In this document: positions 12,190 through 24,965 of the stretch, piece by piece
Layout of the letters: every line of letters begins with the position of its first letter
How positions within the stretch are numbered: position 1 is the stretch's first letter
Source of the DNA: Saxidomus purpurata
Lineage: Eukaryota; Mollusca; Bivalvia; Venerida; Veneridae
NCBI GenBank assembly: GCA_022818135.1
Contig: JAFMSR010000008.1
Location: forward strand, 26,357,073-26,421,072
Direction of reading: 5' to 3'
Length of the DNA: 64,000 nt
Notes under the pieces: generated by a model
Seen by the model: the letters and a program-made list of their open reading frames with translations, nothing else
What the model was told of the DNA's origin: nothing
Databases searched by the model: none
Made by a program: the position numbers and the translations under genes

Positions 12190-13860
12190 TGAACATACAT
12201 TGTACTAAATATCTAAGCTCTAGGCCTTGTTTTTGTTTCAGAGAATAGGATTTTTTATAGTTTTCCTATATCACCAAGTGACCCTCGGCAAGGTCAATTT
12301 TGACAGTAGAGCATGATTTGAACAAACTTTGTAGAGACCCACTAGGCTATGCTACACAATATATATATCTATGCTCGAGACATTGTGGTTTTGCAGATGA
12401 AGATCTTTAAAGTGCTGCCAAATAAATCAATATGAAAATCAGTGATCCCCGAATGTGTTCAATTTTGACCCTATGGTCATGATTCAGTCGCGGTCTTTTA
12501 GACGTTGCTACATATTAAATATAAAATATATAATAGTAACTCGAAACCACGACATACTAAGTCGTTCCCTCGAGTAAGAATCTCGTAGGAACAACATAAA
12601 AAAGTAGTGCAATTAAAAACAGAGTAGTGCATGTCACCTCTGTGCCAACGTACATTTTTTTATCTGGGCGACATGATTTGAACATTCTCAATTAGGTTCA
12701 GCTAGGCAATGATACATGCAAGATATTAAAGCGCTTGTCCTCGTGGTTTCAGAGATTTTTAATAAAAATCCCTCAAAAATGTACGTAAAATCAGGTGACC
12801 CAAGGGCGAAAGTTCGATAGTACGAAATTTCTACGCAAAGGGGGCCATACAGGGATTTGTTTTTAACAAACATTAAGTTTTGTTTTCAATTCATAATTAA
12901 AACTTAAAACATGAAAAAATAAAGACGCATATTTACAAATGCAATCAGTATATCTTCTAAGGTCATAGAACCAAGAACATCACTTTTAAGGGCAAATTTA
13001 ATTTTCAATGAAAATGCAAATTTATTACTTACCGACTTCATAATCTTCTTTATGTTCCGGTAAAATAATAAGGTTACAGCCATATTGTCATCACAAAATT
13101 GCATTTTTTTTTGTGATGACGAAAATTGCAATGCAACGGTGTATTGTCTTCCTTCCTATCAATTGCAAAGTAGGTCAAACAAGATAAGCTATCAAACCAC
13201 CTTCCTTCTAGGGAAAACTTTATCGGACTTTGGAACAGCTTATCCACCATAAATACAGACGGAAATGACCTACCTTGTAACGTTATCTGCTATAGATCCA
13301 AAAACCCCAGATTTGAACACATAAATATATGTAAAGTGTATTGAGTCCCCGGGAGGAGTCAAATCCATGATCCAGTGGTCATGATTTGAACAATCTTGAC
13401 AGAAGTCAACAATGCAATGATACATGCTTAAGATCTAACCATAATGCCTTGTGTTTTAAGAGAAGTTGTTTAAGTAGTCTCTATTTATTAACCTAGTACA
13501 TATATGTAAATTCAAGTGTCCCCCAGAGCGGCGTCAATTTTGACTCGGGGACCACAATTTGAAGAATCATGACAGCGGTGCACTAGGCAAGCTTATCACT
13601 TTAATGAATTTCCCATATTAGCCTAATATGTAAATCTAATAGGCCCCTAGGAGACGGTGTCAATTTTGAGTCATGATTTGAAAATTCTTGATAGAGGTCC
13701 ATTAGGCAGTAATGCAAACCAAAAACTAAGCTATTCGCTTTGTGGATTCAAATAAGACTTTTAAAGTTTTTCCTATTAAAACGCATGTTTAATCAAGTGA
13801 TCTGATGCCGGACGACGGTCGGACGACGGACATCCAACCACCCTTAAAGCTCACCATGAG
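12190..13860. repeat. Dispersed, diverged tandem repeat (same family as 5325-5835)
   Basis: Multiple units carry TGATTTGAACAATCTTGAC, AGG.AATG.TACATGC and CTCTAGGCCTTGTG, at irregular spacing with about 0.5 kb of unrelated sequence (12850-13320) between two blocks. It is strongly diverged and therefore old. Confidence 0.6.
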
Positions 13861-14189
13861 CATAAATCTGCATATGCTTTTCACTAAAAGAGGGACTGAT
13901 TACTTGGAAATACCCGAAAGTGTTATTACGCCGATTATATGAATGGCATTGCAAAACAAAATGTAGAAACAGATTATTTGACTAAGGTGAAGTCAAGTTT
14001 TAAAATAACAAAATAGCAATACAACAGAAAGAAGTGAATTGTAAATTCAGTGTCAGTGATTTCAAATGCATATGATTTTCCAACAGGATGAGCATCCACT
14101 ATGCTACAGTAAAAAGCACAAGAAAAATAACTTTAGCTCAAGTAAGAAGGGACGTATAATGGGAACACCCGCGGCGGGCGTGCGACGTC

Positions 14190-14400
14190 CACACTTTGTC
14201 CGCTCTCTTAGTCAAACAGTTTTCATCTGATCTTCACCAAATTTGGTTAAAACATGTATTTTGACATAGTTTCTCGGCCAACTTCGATAATCAGCCAAAT
14301 AGACCTTTTGGATTATGGCCCTTACAGTATGCAAAATTGGCTAAATTCGCCTTGTCCGCTCTTTAAGTCAAACAGTTTTCATCCGATCTTCACAAACTGC
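14190..14400. repeat. Tandem repeat, about 1.5 units of about 155 bp
   Basis: CTTGTCCGCTCT..TAGTCAAA and CAGTTTTCATC.GATCTTCAC occur twice, about 155 bp apart. This is a remnant of another tandem-core repeat. Confidence 0.6.
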
Positions 14401-14479
14401 TTTCCTCAGATGCTATCTGATTTTTTTCAAAATTCATAAGCTGTCGACATGGTCTATAAATTCATAGAGACAAAACATG

Positions 14480-15390
14480 TTCCGTACGATAAACTTTGAT
14501 TCTGTTGAAAGCCAACCCCGTCTGAACCAGCATAAACGCATTAGTACGCTAAAACTCTAAAAGGATAGATAAGAATATGAAGAGCTGAGCAAATAATTTT
14601 CTGCAATGAGATTCTTTTAATGGAATATCTGTTTTAGATGTTTTTATGTCGGCATAACATTTGCATTTGTAGCATTTATTATTACACGTATCATGTGTGC
14701 AATATACTAATCTAGGTACTCCGAATAATTAAAAGCAATGGTAACCATGTCTGGTTTTATAACTCGAAGGAACTATAATAGTTCATAGCTAATATGGCTC
14801 GTTGGAGATACCGATCGAACAACAGAAGCCGATAAAATCGTGTGCTTTTTCATATAAACTAATCATCATCATCGCTGAAAATATTAAAAAATAACGATAT
14901 TGTAAGGAAGATCCGGTAACATGTTCATGATACAGTAAATAAAGTAATGATTAAATTGTGCAATATATTAACACCTCGACATTGTCTTACAGAAAACAAA
15001 AGGCAACATTCCAGGAAAAAAACACGAAGGGACAAGCCCATAATCACGATAGGGACCAGTGTCTTTCGAATATGTTGAACAAGGTGCCAATTTTTTTATA
15101 TAAGAAGCAGCCTACCATTCAAAAGGGTACATGTTATTACAGTACTGTACCTTACTATGTCATTCTTTGATTTTCCTGCAATATATGTACACTATCTGTA
15201 TAAAAAGTGTGAAATTAAAACAGTGGTCATAGTTTTCTTTATGTATGAAATGTATACTCAGTGTATCTTACATACTTTCAAGAGCCATAGCACAGAGTGA
15301 CAAACGAAACATACATTGAATAATTATATTGATGTGATGTCCCATTTACTTTCTATGTACGAAAACATATTTGTACTCGATTATATAGTA
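14480..15390. other. Non-coding stretch
   Basis: AT-rich. A 70-codon frame at 14958-15170 has no recognisable features. No gene is supported. Confidence 0.5.
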
Positions 15391-15396
15391 CTATTT

Positions 15397-16647
15397 ATAC
15401 CCCCGAAACGAAGTTGGGGGGGGGGGGGTATATAGGAGTCATCCGGTGGTTGGTCGGTCGGTCGGTTGGTCGCTCGGGCGGGCGTCGGTCGGTCGCTCGC
15501 TCGGTCAGGCGGTCTGTTGCATTTTCCTTGTCCGGAGCATAACTTAAAAACTACAAGTTGGAATTCAATACAACTTCATACAATGGTCAAGCACATTGAG
15601 AGGAAGTGCAGTGCACAAGAACCATAACTCCATCTTGACTCATTACAGAGTTATTGCCCTTTGTTACATTTCCTTGTCCGGAGCATAACTTGAAAACTAC
15701 TGATTGGAATTCAAAACAACTTTATACAATGATCAAGCACAATAAGAGAAAGTGCAGTACACAGGAACCATAACTCTATCTATAGTAATTACAGAGTTAT
15801 TGCCCTTTGTTACATTTCCTTGTCCGGAGCATTACTTGAAAACTACTGGTTGGAATTCAATACAACTTCATACAATGGTCAAGTACATTAAGAGGAAGTG
15901 CAGTGCACAGGAACCATAACTCTTTCTTGACTCGTTACAGAGTTATTGCCCTTTGTAACTTTTCCTTGTCCGGAGCATTACTTGAAAACTACTGGTTGGA
16001 ATTCAATACAACTTCATACAATGGTATAGCACAATTGGAGGAAGTGCAGTGTACAAGAACCATAACTCTATCTGGAGTATTTACAGAGTTATTGCCCTTT
16101 GTTACATTTCCTTGTCCGGAGCATAACTTGAAAACTACAAGTTGGAATTCAATATAACTTCATACAATGGTCAAATACATTGAGAGGAAGTGCAGTGCAC
16201 AGGAACCATAACTCTTTCTTGACTCATTACATAGTTATTGCCCTTTGTTACTTTTCCTTGTCCGGAGCATTACTTGAAAACTACAAGTTGGAATTCAATA
16301 CAACTTCATACAATGGTCTAGCACAATGAGAGGAAGTGCAGTGTACAAGAACCATAAGTCTATCTTGAGTATTTACAGAGTTATTGCCCATTTTTACTTT
16401 TCCTTGTCGCAGAGCATAACTTGAAAACTACTGGTTGGAATGCAATACAACTTCATACAATGGTTCAGCACAATGAGAGGAAGTGCAGTGTACAAGAACT
16501 AAACTCTATCTTGACTTATTACAGAGTTATTGCCAAGAACAATATCTATATTTTAATGTTTTTTGCAAGGTATTCTGTTACTACAAACTTCCTCAGTTTA
16601 TAAAGCAGTCTTTCGGGGGTATTAATCACATTTAGTGATAGCTCTAG
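15397..16647 (+). mobile_element. Tandem-core (Pearl/Helentron-like) non-autonomous element, 7 x 146 bp
   Basis: Inverted motifs ATACCCCCGAAA (15397) and TTTCGGGGGTAT (ends 16622) bracket a G-run, a GGTC-type simple repeat (about 15443-15520) and seven tandem units. The CCTTGTCCGGAGC word starts at 15526, 15672, 15818, 15964, 16110, 16256 and 16402, exactly 146 bp apart. After the right motif come a small hairpin (ATCAC/GTGAT) and CTAG (16644-16647), like a Helitron 3' end. Non-autonomous elements with tandem cores of this kind are known from bivalves (Pearl) and as Helentron derivatives. The class assignment is inference. Confidence 0.75.
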
Positions 16648-17029
16648 TTGTATTTGTAGTTTCATGGATTGTCGACAATGACTAAGACACAGTTGAATGT
16701 GGAATGGAAAACTGAACCTGGGTCATCTGGACATTGGCAACCTGAAAGGTGTTGTATAGGTATGCGAATCAAAATATAATATTGATGATAATAGATAGTA
16801 TGCACCCAATTGACGATTAAGGGGTGTATTGGTACAATTAGTGGGATTTATTACAAAATGCCTCTATAATGAGTAATTGTGCTTAAATGGGGCTTTTTCT
16901 ATAGATGTAGTTCTTTAAAAAATGTATTTATCTATTACTATGCGTTCATTGAACACATTATTTATGTTTCGAAAAATTAATCTGCTAGAAGAAGGGAGTG
17001 TCCCTTTAAAGGCAAATAATTTTCCGCTC

Positions 17030-20000
17030 TTGAGTCTTGCACTAAAAAGTAACAAGCTAAGTTATATTCCAAAATGTTTGCAGGCTTGAAGTTTATTGAA
17101 CAGTAATAAAAGTTGCCGACCTTTGGTGGAAAGTTGGAAAAGGTCAAGGTCAAGGTCAAATGAACACCAAAATAAAAACGTGTAAACATTTGACTCTAAA
17201 AAAAATCTTAATATACATGGAATGCAAAATAGTTTTTTAACATAATACCTCACTATCAAGGCACAAATATATGTAAAGTTTTGGCCCGCAAAGGTCAAGG
17301 GCAAGTCATTTCAAGGTCAAATACAAAAAATCACTAAAAAAAGCTTTCTACCAAATATCAAATCTGATTACTTGTATAAACGATTGTAAAACACATATCT
17401 TTACTCATTTACATAAGTATAGGATTATATCCATTGAAATGAAAGCAATTTTGTAAAAATAAATGTTAATATGGATGAGTATAATTGAAATACCCCCCCA
17501 CCATCCTAAAATCTTTCATTTGTGTTGGCTGCATCTACAATCCCATACAATACGACAGTGTATTTGTTATAAATATTACTGGAAACAGTTAACAAATAAC
17601 ATTTTTCTAAAACTACTGTTTTGACTCTTTGATACGAACTGGATTAGCATAGGTCAAGGTCAAGATAATTTCAAGGTCAAATTGTCAAAATAGACTAAAT
17701 ATAAGCTTTACCAACTATCAAATCTAATAAATGTGAAAGATGTTTAAACACATATCTTTACACTTTAATATAGATAAAGGTTTAAATCCCTTGATATGAT
17801 AGCAATTTAGTAAACTGAAATGTTTGTATGGTGAGGTATAATTGAAATTACCCCACCCACCATCCAAAATCTTTCATTTTGGCTTGCTGCATCTACAATC
17901 CACATACAATACGACAGTGTTTTTGTTATAAATATATCAGGAAACAGTTTAACAAACATTTTTCTTAACTTCTGCTTTGACTCTTTTGTACTAAATTGGA
18001 TTAGCAATAGAGGTCAAGGTCAAGTCATTCCAAAGTCAATATCACCAAAAATTCATAAAAAGTATTATATATTGTATAAAGCATCATTTATAATATAAAC
18101 AACTTATTTTTATCTACTATATGGCTCAGTCATACAGCACAAGAATGTAACAAATTATCTTTGAGTGAAAAAGAACATCAACTATAGACAATTTAAATAA
18201 TATCATATAGTTGGGATACTTAATATTTTTCAAAAACATTTTTAATACATGTGATGGTAACTTAAATGTGAAGATAAATTATACAAGCTAAATAACTGAC
18301 TGTTCACAGTAGCTATGGAAAAAAGTCATGTAATCAAGAGATATTCTCAAGTAACTACATCTAACCATTAAACATTTTATATGAAAGTACATGTACATGT
18401 CATGTACATGTACATTTACCCCACCCACCATGTTAATGAAGGCTATCTACTTGCAATGCTAGTCCATATGGCATTTATAATACAACAACATGTTCAGTGA
18501 AACATAGTTTCTGCAGTAAGTGTTATAATTGTTACAAGTATCTATTTTTCGTTATGAAGTACTACCAAATTTCAATGTTACGATTTACAAATCAGTATCA
18601 GGTTATAGAAATACAATTTTACAGCCTTTTTGAGTATAAAGTATAGCAAAACTTCCAAAAAGAAAGACCATCATTGATTTTAATACATATTACCATTGTG
18701 CGGAAATCCCAATTTTTTCATGGCTGAAAACAACACAGCTGGCTGTCTTGCTTGCCCCATAGCCACATGCCTCTGTTGCAGTGATTCACATGCACACTCA
18801 GCAGTGCACATATCCTTGCATGTGCCTACAACATCAGTCAGTAGCTCATGCGTTGTTTTTTTGCAAATTGCAAAAGAAAAGGGCATGTTGTGTCACAACC
18901 CTCAAAACAATACTGAGGAGAATAAAATCAAGTTACCCAGATGTCAGGAAGAAAAATGCAAAGTAAAAGGACATAGAGCACTGTATTTATAGGAGTGTTT
19001 GCCTATCTGGAAATACACTTTTAGCGCTGATGTAGTTGAAATGGTGTTCAGCATCACCATAACGTCTGTTCAGGGCTAATATGCAGACTATAGTGTTGTC
19101 TTGCAATGATCAGACCTAGCAGCAAACATAAAACGCTTCTTCTTGTACAAGGTTAGTTTAGGAAAAGAAGATATGCCTCCCAAACCATCACCAGCAAACA
19201 CTGCTTTTCACTACACAACAAAAGAGTTTATAGCCAGGAGACGAATGTACATCTCTTAATTGGTGTCAATGGACCTAGGGTTGCCTTTTGCATAAATTTA
19301 ATACCTGCCAACAGCTCCCATCTTCTCTTTTGGAGCAACAAAGCAACTTCAACAAACCCTTCAAGACTAGCTCTGCCTTTGATATTACAATATAGAAGGG
19401 AACTTTCTGTTTGAAGAGGAACTACAGTCGCAATATTCACCAGCTTGCAAGGGGTGCCAGCCAAGAAAAAGGGCTCTATAGTGGTCATTTTAAAATGCCT
19501 AAATGACTCTGTATGATGTGGTCTTGTTTGGTCAACATCATCTGCTTATTTTAATCAACTGGAAAATTTTGCAGCCACAGACTCGGCCAAATCACGGCTT
19601 GTCAATAAAGCCGTTTGCTTTAACGTTTTTTTCCCCAGTTTCTTCAAACCAGTAATATATCAGTTAAATTGACTTTGCGTAAGTAACGTTGGGGGGGGGG
19701 GGGGGGTGAACAATATTAGGTAGTCTTGTATTTTCAATACAAAATAGCACATATTTCATGCATATATTGTTCTGCTTGATGCAAAAGATAAAAGATAAAA
19801 ACAGAGACCGACTGTTTCATACACATCAAAGAGGGTATGCCTAGATAATTTTAGATATAATTTGAATGATGTTTAAAGTTTAAAGGTAATTGTCCCAAAA
19901 GGCAAACGTTGGTGATGCGTCCCGCCCTTGAGCACTGAACTCATCTAACAAAGGCATTAAAGACTGTGCATTGTCTAGGTCAAGCTGGGATGGTTGTCAG

Positions 20001-21875
20001 AGAAGATGCACACCAGATTCGAAAATGGAGAAGACAGCGAATTATAGAACACTATCAATCAAAAAAGCACGGTGGCCTCTTCTAAAATATTTACCAACGA
20101 GAATTTGATCAGCGTTACGGGAGAAAACACCAACAAAATCTGAGAGCAGCACAATTTGAGACCCAGATCACTTTAAACGTACCCTTTACCTGCAAATACA
20201 CGCATAAGCAAGTGCATTCCCGATCTAAAAGAACGACGCCACACACCATATTCATAAGACCTTGTCACGATTATATAATCTCTACTGCAAACCCATATCG
20301 AATGCTATTGGACAAAAATCTTGATCCAGAGCACTCAATGCTCCTTACAACGCTTAAGAGTCTTATACACGGATTCATAATTGGTAGGCTGGGCTAATAG
20401 AATGGGATTGTATACAACATCTTACTTTTCTGAAGCTTGTCAGGCATTGCTTTTGCATGGAAAACATTTCCATTAGTACCTTCATACCTGTTGTCACAGA
20501 ACATTCCTAATTTTGCAGTTCTACATCACATCTTTGAGCTAAGCATTTTAGCCTTTTGTTGTTTCTTCAGTTTCATTTCTGTCTGCTTCGAGAGGGTGGT
20601 GAAAGTAAATATCATTAATTTGTGCAGATAAGAAAAATGTATTGTACATGCACCATAACACATGTATAGTGCAAACTTATACTTGTAAGTAGGTTTAGTT
20701 ATTAACTAGTCGAAAATAATTTAATATTTAGTTTGTACATGGACATGTAGGGCACTGTTTACATGGTTTGTTTAGTATTAAAGTAATAAACAAATTGACT
20801 CCCTAGTAGCTTACTATTTTTTATGAATTTTAGGTAATCTTGACCTTGAAATGACATTGACATTGACCTCTGCTGTTCCAATTTAGTACAAGGTCTAAAG
20901 CAGTAGTTTTAGAAAAAATGTAATCAGTTAAAAAGTTTCCAGTAATATTTATAACAAAAACACTGTCGTATTGTTTTTGGATTGTAAATGCAGCAACCCC
21001 AACTTACATATTTAAGGGTGGTGGGTGGGGTAATTTCAGTTATACTAACCATATAAACATTTATTTTTACCTAATTGCTTTCATTTCAACGGATATAAAC
21101 CTTTACTTATGTTAAAATTTAAAGATATGTGTTTAAACATCATTTATAAAATGTATCAGCTTTGATATTTGGTAGAAAGCTTATTTTTGGTGATTTTTAA
21201 CTATTTGACCTTGAAATGACCTTGACCTTGACCAATGCTAATCCAATTTAGTACAAAAGAGTCAAAACAGTAGTTTTAGAAAAAAAGTTATTTGTTAAAA
21301 TGTTTCCAGTAATATTTATAACAAAAACACTGTCGTATTGTATGTTGATTGTAGATGCAGCAAAGCGCAAATGAAAGATTTTAGGATGGTGGGTGGGGTA
21401 ATTTCAATTATACTCATCCATATTAACATTTATTTTTACAAAATTACTTTCATTTCAATGGATATAACCCTATACTTATGTAAATGAGTAAAGATATGTG
21501 TTTTACAATCGTTTATACAAGTTAACAGATTTGATATTTGGTAGAAAGATAATTTTTAGTGATTTTTTAGTATTTGACCTTGAAATGACATTGACCTAAA
21601 CCTTGGCAGACTAAAACTTGGAAGCAGATTTGTAGCCTTGATATTGAGGTATCATGTTAAGTCAAACAGTTTACCATCCCATGTGCGTTTAAAACACTAT
21701 TTAACATTTAAGTAAAGTAAAGGTATTTCTTTATTTTGGTATTGAATTTGACCTTGACCTTGACCTTTTCCACTTTCCACCCAAGGTCGGCAACTCTTAC
21801 CTACTGTACAATAAACTACAATGTCTCCCAAACATTTTGGTATATAACTCAGCTTGTTACTTTTTTGTGCAACCT
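17030..21875. mobile_element. Foldback-like element with about 1-kb inverted arms
   Basis: The left arm (17030-18065) and right arm (20814-21875) are inverted copies, for example AAAGTAACAAGCT against AGCTTGTTACTTTTTT, and GTTGCCGACCT against AGGTCGGCAAC. Each arm is built of about three tandem units of about 358 bp marked by AGGTCAAGGTCAA (left: 17285, 17650, 18010). The interior (18066-20813) is unrelated to the arms. Long arms made of internal tandem repeats are typical of foldback elements. No intact transposase is visible. Confidence 0.75.
18600..20640. other. Interior of foldback element with decayed coding-like segments
   Basis: Several short protein-like frames occur on both strands. 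One minus-strand segment at 19228-19488 has 86 codons. A plus-strand stretch at about 19980-20190 reads as a basic, charged helix-like peptide interrupted by one TAA. A 98-codon frame with a CLACPIATCLCC cluster lies at 18696-18992. None matches a family I can name. They could be remains of a transposase or of captured host exons. Confidence 0.3.
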
Positions 21876-22349
21876 TTCTCCTTAAATAAGCCACTTTTTA
21901 GACCTTTGCTGCTCTACTAAATTGTAATTTTAACTTTTAGCGACAAAAGGTCGTGATATATTTACCGGAATACAGGGGATGGACCTATATGTTATCTTTT
22001 GATCGGTCTTAGTTTTATAAACCAAAGTAAAGTCCAATTTTAAAATGATTTAAGGCTGTTTTGGTCCTTTTTTAGTCATAGTAGAAATATTTCTTATGCT
22101 ATTGTTATAGTCCCAGCTGACCATCAGATAACTCCCTGGATGAACCTGCTAAGACTCCGGACAGGTGCAGGTCGAAGAGACAGAAGCAGATAGAAGTGAG
22201 TCAGAACCTGATTTCTTTTCGAATAGACCATTTGGTGTTTTACGTGCCCGTTGTATAGCACCGATACAAGTAAGACTACCTCTTATATTTTAAGCAGTTC
22301 ATTACTCGATGGGTGGAAACACTGAAAAGCTTTTCTGAAATTTCCAGTG

Positions 22350-23047
22350 ACTCGGCCGGGATTCGAACTAAGGACCGCTGAATTTGTAGTCAATAGCGTT
22401 AACCGCTCGAACACCGCGCCACCGTTTTTGTTACATAAGGAAGTCGTTTGTTGATACAAGTGACATACGAGAAACCAATTATGGTAGTATTTGAAATCAA
22501 ATAACACAATAAATAGCCATTCTTGTGTCAAAAGGGTGAGAAAAATGGCAGAAACTCAAACCCGGGACCCTTTGTTTACAGGACGAATTCTCTACCGACT
22601 GAGGTATCCGCCTACACAAATTGTTTCCTATTTATAATTTAGTCCTTAACCGTGACATTCTTCCCACCATGTTCAAATATCCCCTTGAATTGCAATGAGT
22701 ACCTTTAAATTAAGCAATTTGCAACATGACTGAGACTCGAACTCGGTACTACCGGCTTATATGCTTTACCAACTGAGCTATCCGGTTGCCTACTTAAAGT
22801 CTTCCCCATCCATAATCAAGTCCATAGCCGTATTATTCTTCCCCACCATGTTGAAATACGTCATCGATTGACGGTGAGTATCATCAAACTAAGCAAGCCT
22901 GATTAACCTTGCCGTGCCGTCAATGTGTTTGGCGCCAAATGTAACAGGGCGAGTACAATTTGCAGCATGGCCGGGACTCAAACTAGGGACTCTTCGTTTA
23001 CATAGCATAACTATGATCTACCGACTGAGCTATCCGGGCGCCTACAC
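22350..23047 (-). repeat. Tandem run of tRNA-like SINE heads (minus strand)
   Basis: On the complement, four tRNA-like heads lie at about 22350-22427, 22546-22617, 22726-22794 and 22966-23047. Three have an A box of the TAGCTCAGT.GGTA type and a B box of the GTTCGAGTC/GTTTGAGT type. The first has TTCGAGCGG and GTTCGAATCCC. Bodies between the last three share CTTCCCCACCATGTT.AAATA. Acceptor stems do not pair well, so these are SINEs, not functional tRNA genes. Confidence 0.65.
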
Positions 23048-23099
23048 ATCTTCTCCCGTATTTATAATGAAAATCAAGTCCGTAACCTTGACAGTTGAA

Positions 23100-23800
23100 C
23101 ATAACCTAATTCACGCCTGCTTACTGAACATTGTATACAGAAACTCTGCAGGTTTCGTGGTTTTTGGTATGTGTTAATTGCAGCGATCAGCTCAAACAAC
23201 TGTTCAACCGACGCAAAATGTTGGGTGAAAGACATTTTTTTTTTTCTCTGATTCAACTTGTCATCGATTCTACCGCTGATTTGAGTCAAAAAATGTTCAA
23301 AAGAATGGAAGTTTATATATAAGTGTTTGCATTCCCTATAAACATGTTAAAACTGGCAGATACTTGCATTCCATATTTCAAAAGTAATGATATTGAAAAT
23401 GAGGGGAAGCATTGTAAACCCCACCCTATGTACCCTTTCGTTTCTACTGGAGAATCCTTTTAACCTTCATCTTGCTAAATTGTTAACATCAGATTCTTTT
23501 TAACGATAAACAAGCTCTGTTCATTTCAAGCACGAAAGTTATAAAAATGACAACGAAAAAGTTTCGAATGTAAAAGAAACGAACTAATACGATGTTCGTA
23601 AACAGCATTGTGGAACAAAACGACGTCTAGTAGACTTATAAGACGAAACTGGATTTCATCTATGCCAAGTGTATCCCGGTCATTTTATTAATAATGTGCA
23701 AGCATACGCTCGGACAGGCAAATTCATAAAGTACATGATTGTGTGTATTTATTTAACATAAACATAGCTATTGCATGCACGAGTTTGATCACTATCAGGC
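23100..23800. other. Non-coding stretch
   Basis: Short frames at 23131-23322 and on the opposite strand overlap a T-run and carry no family features. Confidence 0.5.
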
Positions 23801-23814
23801 AAGAAGCTTTGACC

Positions 23815-24090
23815 AACCGTTCTGCTGCTAGGCACCGCCGGCTGCTGCTACTGCAAAATTCACGTTTTGCTACTGCTACATTTGCTACTGCTACTGCCGG
23901 CTGCTGCTACTGCCACATTCACGTTTTGCTAATTCTACTGCCAGCTACTGCTACTGCCAATTTCACGTTTTTGCTATTGCTACTTCCAGCTGCTACTGCC
24001 AACTTCACATTTTTGCTACTGCTACTGACATCTTCTGTTACTGCTTAGTACTCTGCTACTGCAAGCTACATGTACTGCTACTGCCAACTT
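23815..24090. repeat. GCTACTGC-type minisatellite
   Basis: Repeats of CTGCTACTGCC are mixed with AATTCACGTTTTTGCTA units. The open frame across it is a product of low complexity. Confidence 0.8.
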
Positions 24091-24856
24091 CCTGCCGATG
24101 TCAGCGTTTACATAATTATCGATCCTGCTGTCACCTTTAAACATTTAAAAATAAACTGCCATATATTCACGTGCCGTGTCAATTTTAAACGTCTGCATCT
24201 CTTTTAAAACGGCACATTACATGGTGATATTCGTCAGATATAGACAAATGATTTGAAGTTTGTCCTTGATTATTCAAAAGTTTTCATTACAGAAAATTAA
24301 CACTAGCAATTAATAAAGAATGCGGAAATACTTGATGTTTGAGAAAACTTTCCTATTTACCAAGGATTTTCTACTCAAATGTGCTGTACCTGTTTGGACA
24401 AAATTGCATGTTATCCTTGATAATCTATCAGCCGTTATTCCTTGTTTTGTTTCGAAGCTGCTGTACTATCAACGCCAGAGGTTGTATATAGTTGAAGGGG
24501 AGGAAAAATAACTGAAATAGCTATTATGCAGTACGACGTACTGGTTATCTCCCTGTAAGTGATTTTGTTATCAATTATGGGTTTAACTATACACTTAATT
24601 TAGTATTGTCTTGCACTTTCCTGGGTCTCTTCATTCTAGTCCATTCGACCTAGAAATTGTCTTGTACAAGATGAATATACACGGCCTTTTTAAACGCATT
24701 TTAGGGTTGGTCTGTTAACCTGTTTAGTACCTATGAGCGCGACCTTCAAGCGTGATGTTACTATAAATATCCATGACTTAATAAACTCAGGTATCGTTCG
24801 CTAACCGTGTGAACATTTCGTAATGTTTATCAAATACGTCAGAGTAAGCTGTGCCG

Positions 24857-24897
24857 TGATTGGCTTTGATATAAGCCTAACACTCCTCGTGTGACGT
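24857..24897 (+). promoter_or_regulatory. Inverted CCAAT box and CRE-like site upstream of receptor 1
   Basis: TGATTGG (24857-24863) and TGACGT (24892-24897) lie 68 nt upstream of the ATG. The same ordered pair occurs upstream of receptors 2 and 4. This may be a shared promoter signal (NF-Y and CREB/ATF-type factors); function is inferred from the motifs only. Confidence 0.4.
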
Positions 24898-24965
24898 ACA
24901 TTGTAGTACTCGCGTGATTTAGCCGAGAGTGAATGTAAATACTTTTACATCATTATCTTACAAGC

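Noticed and set aside
15526..16540. Regularly spaced repeats that could suggest a CRISPR array
   Set aside because: The whole 146-bp unit repeats, with no unique spacers, and the context is an animal genome; this is a tandem transposon core.
22726..23047. Functional tRNA genes on the minus strand
   Set aside because: A and B boxes are good, but acceptor and anticodon stems do not pair well and the heads are tied to repeated SINE bodies.
23743..24048. 101-codon frame at the GCTACTGC repeat
   Set aside because: The Leu/Ala/Thr-rich peptide comes from the minisatellite; there is no splice or start context.
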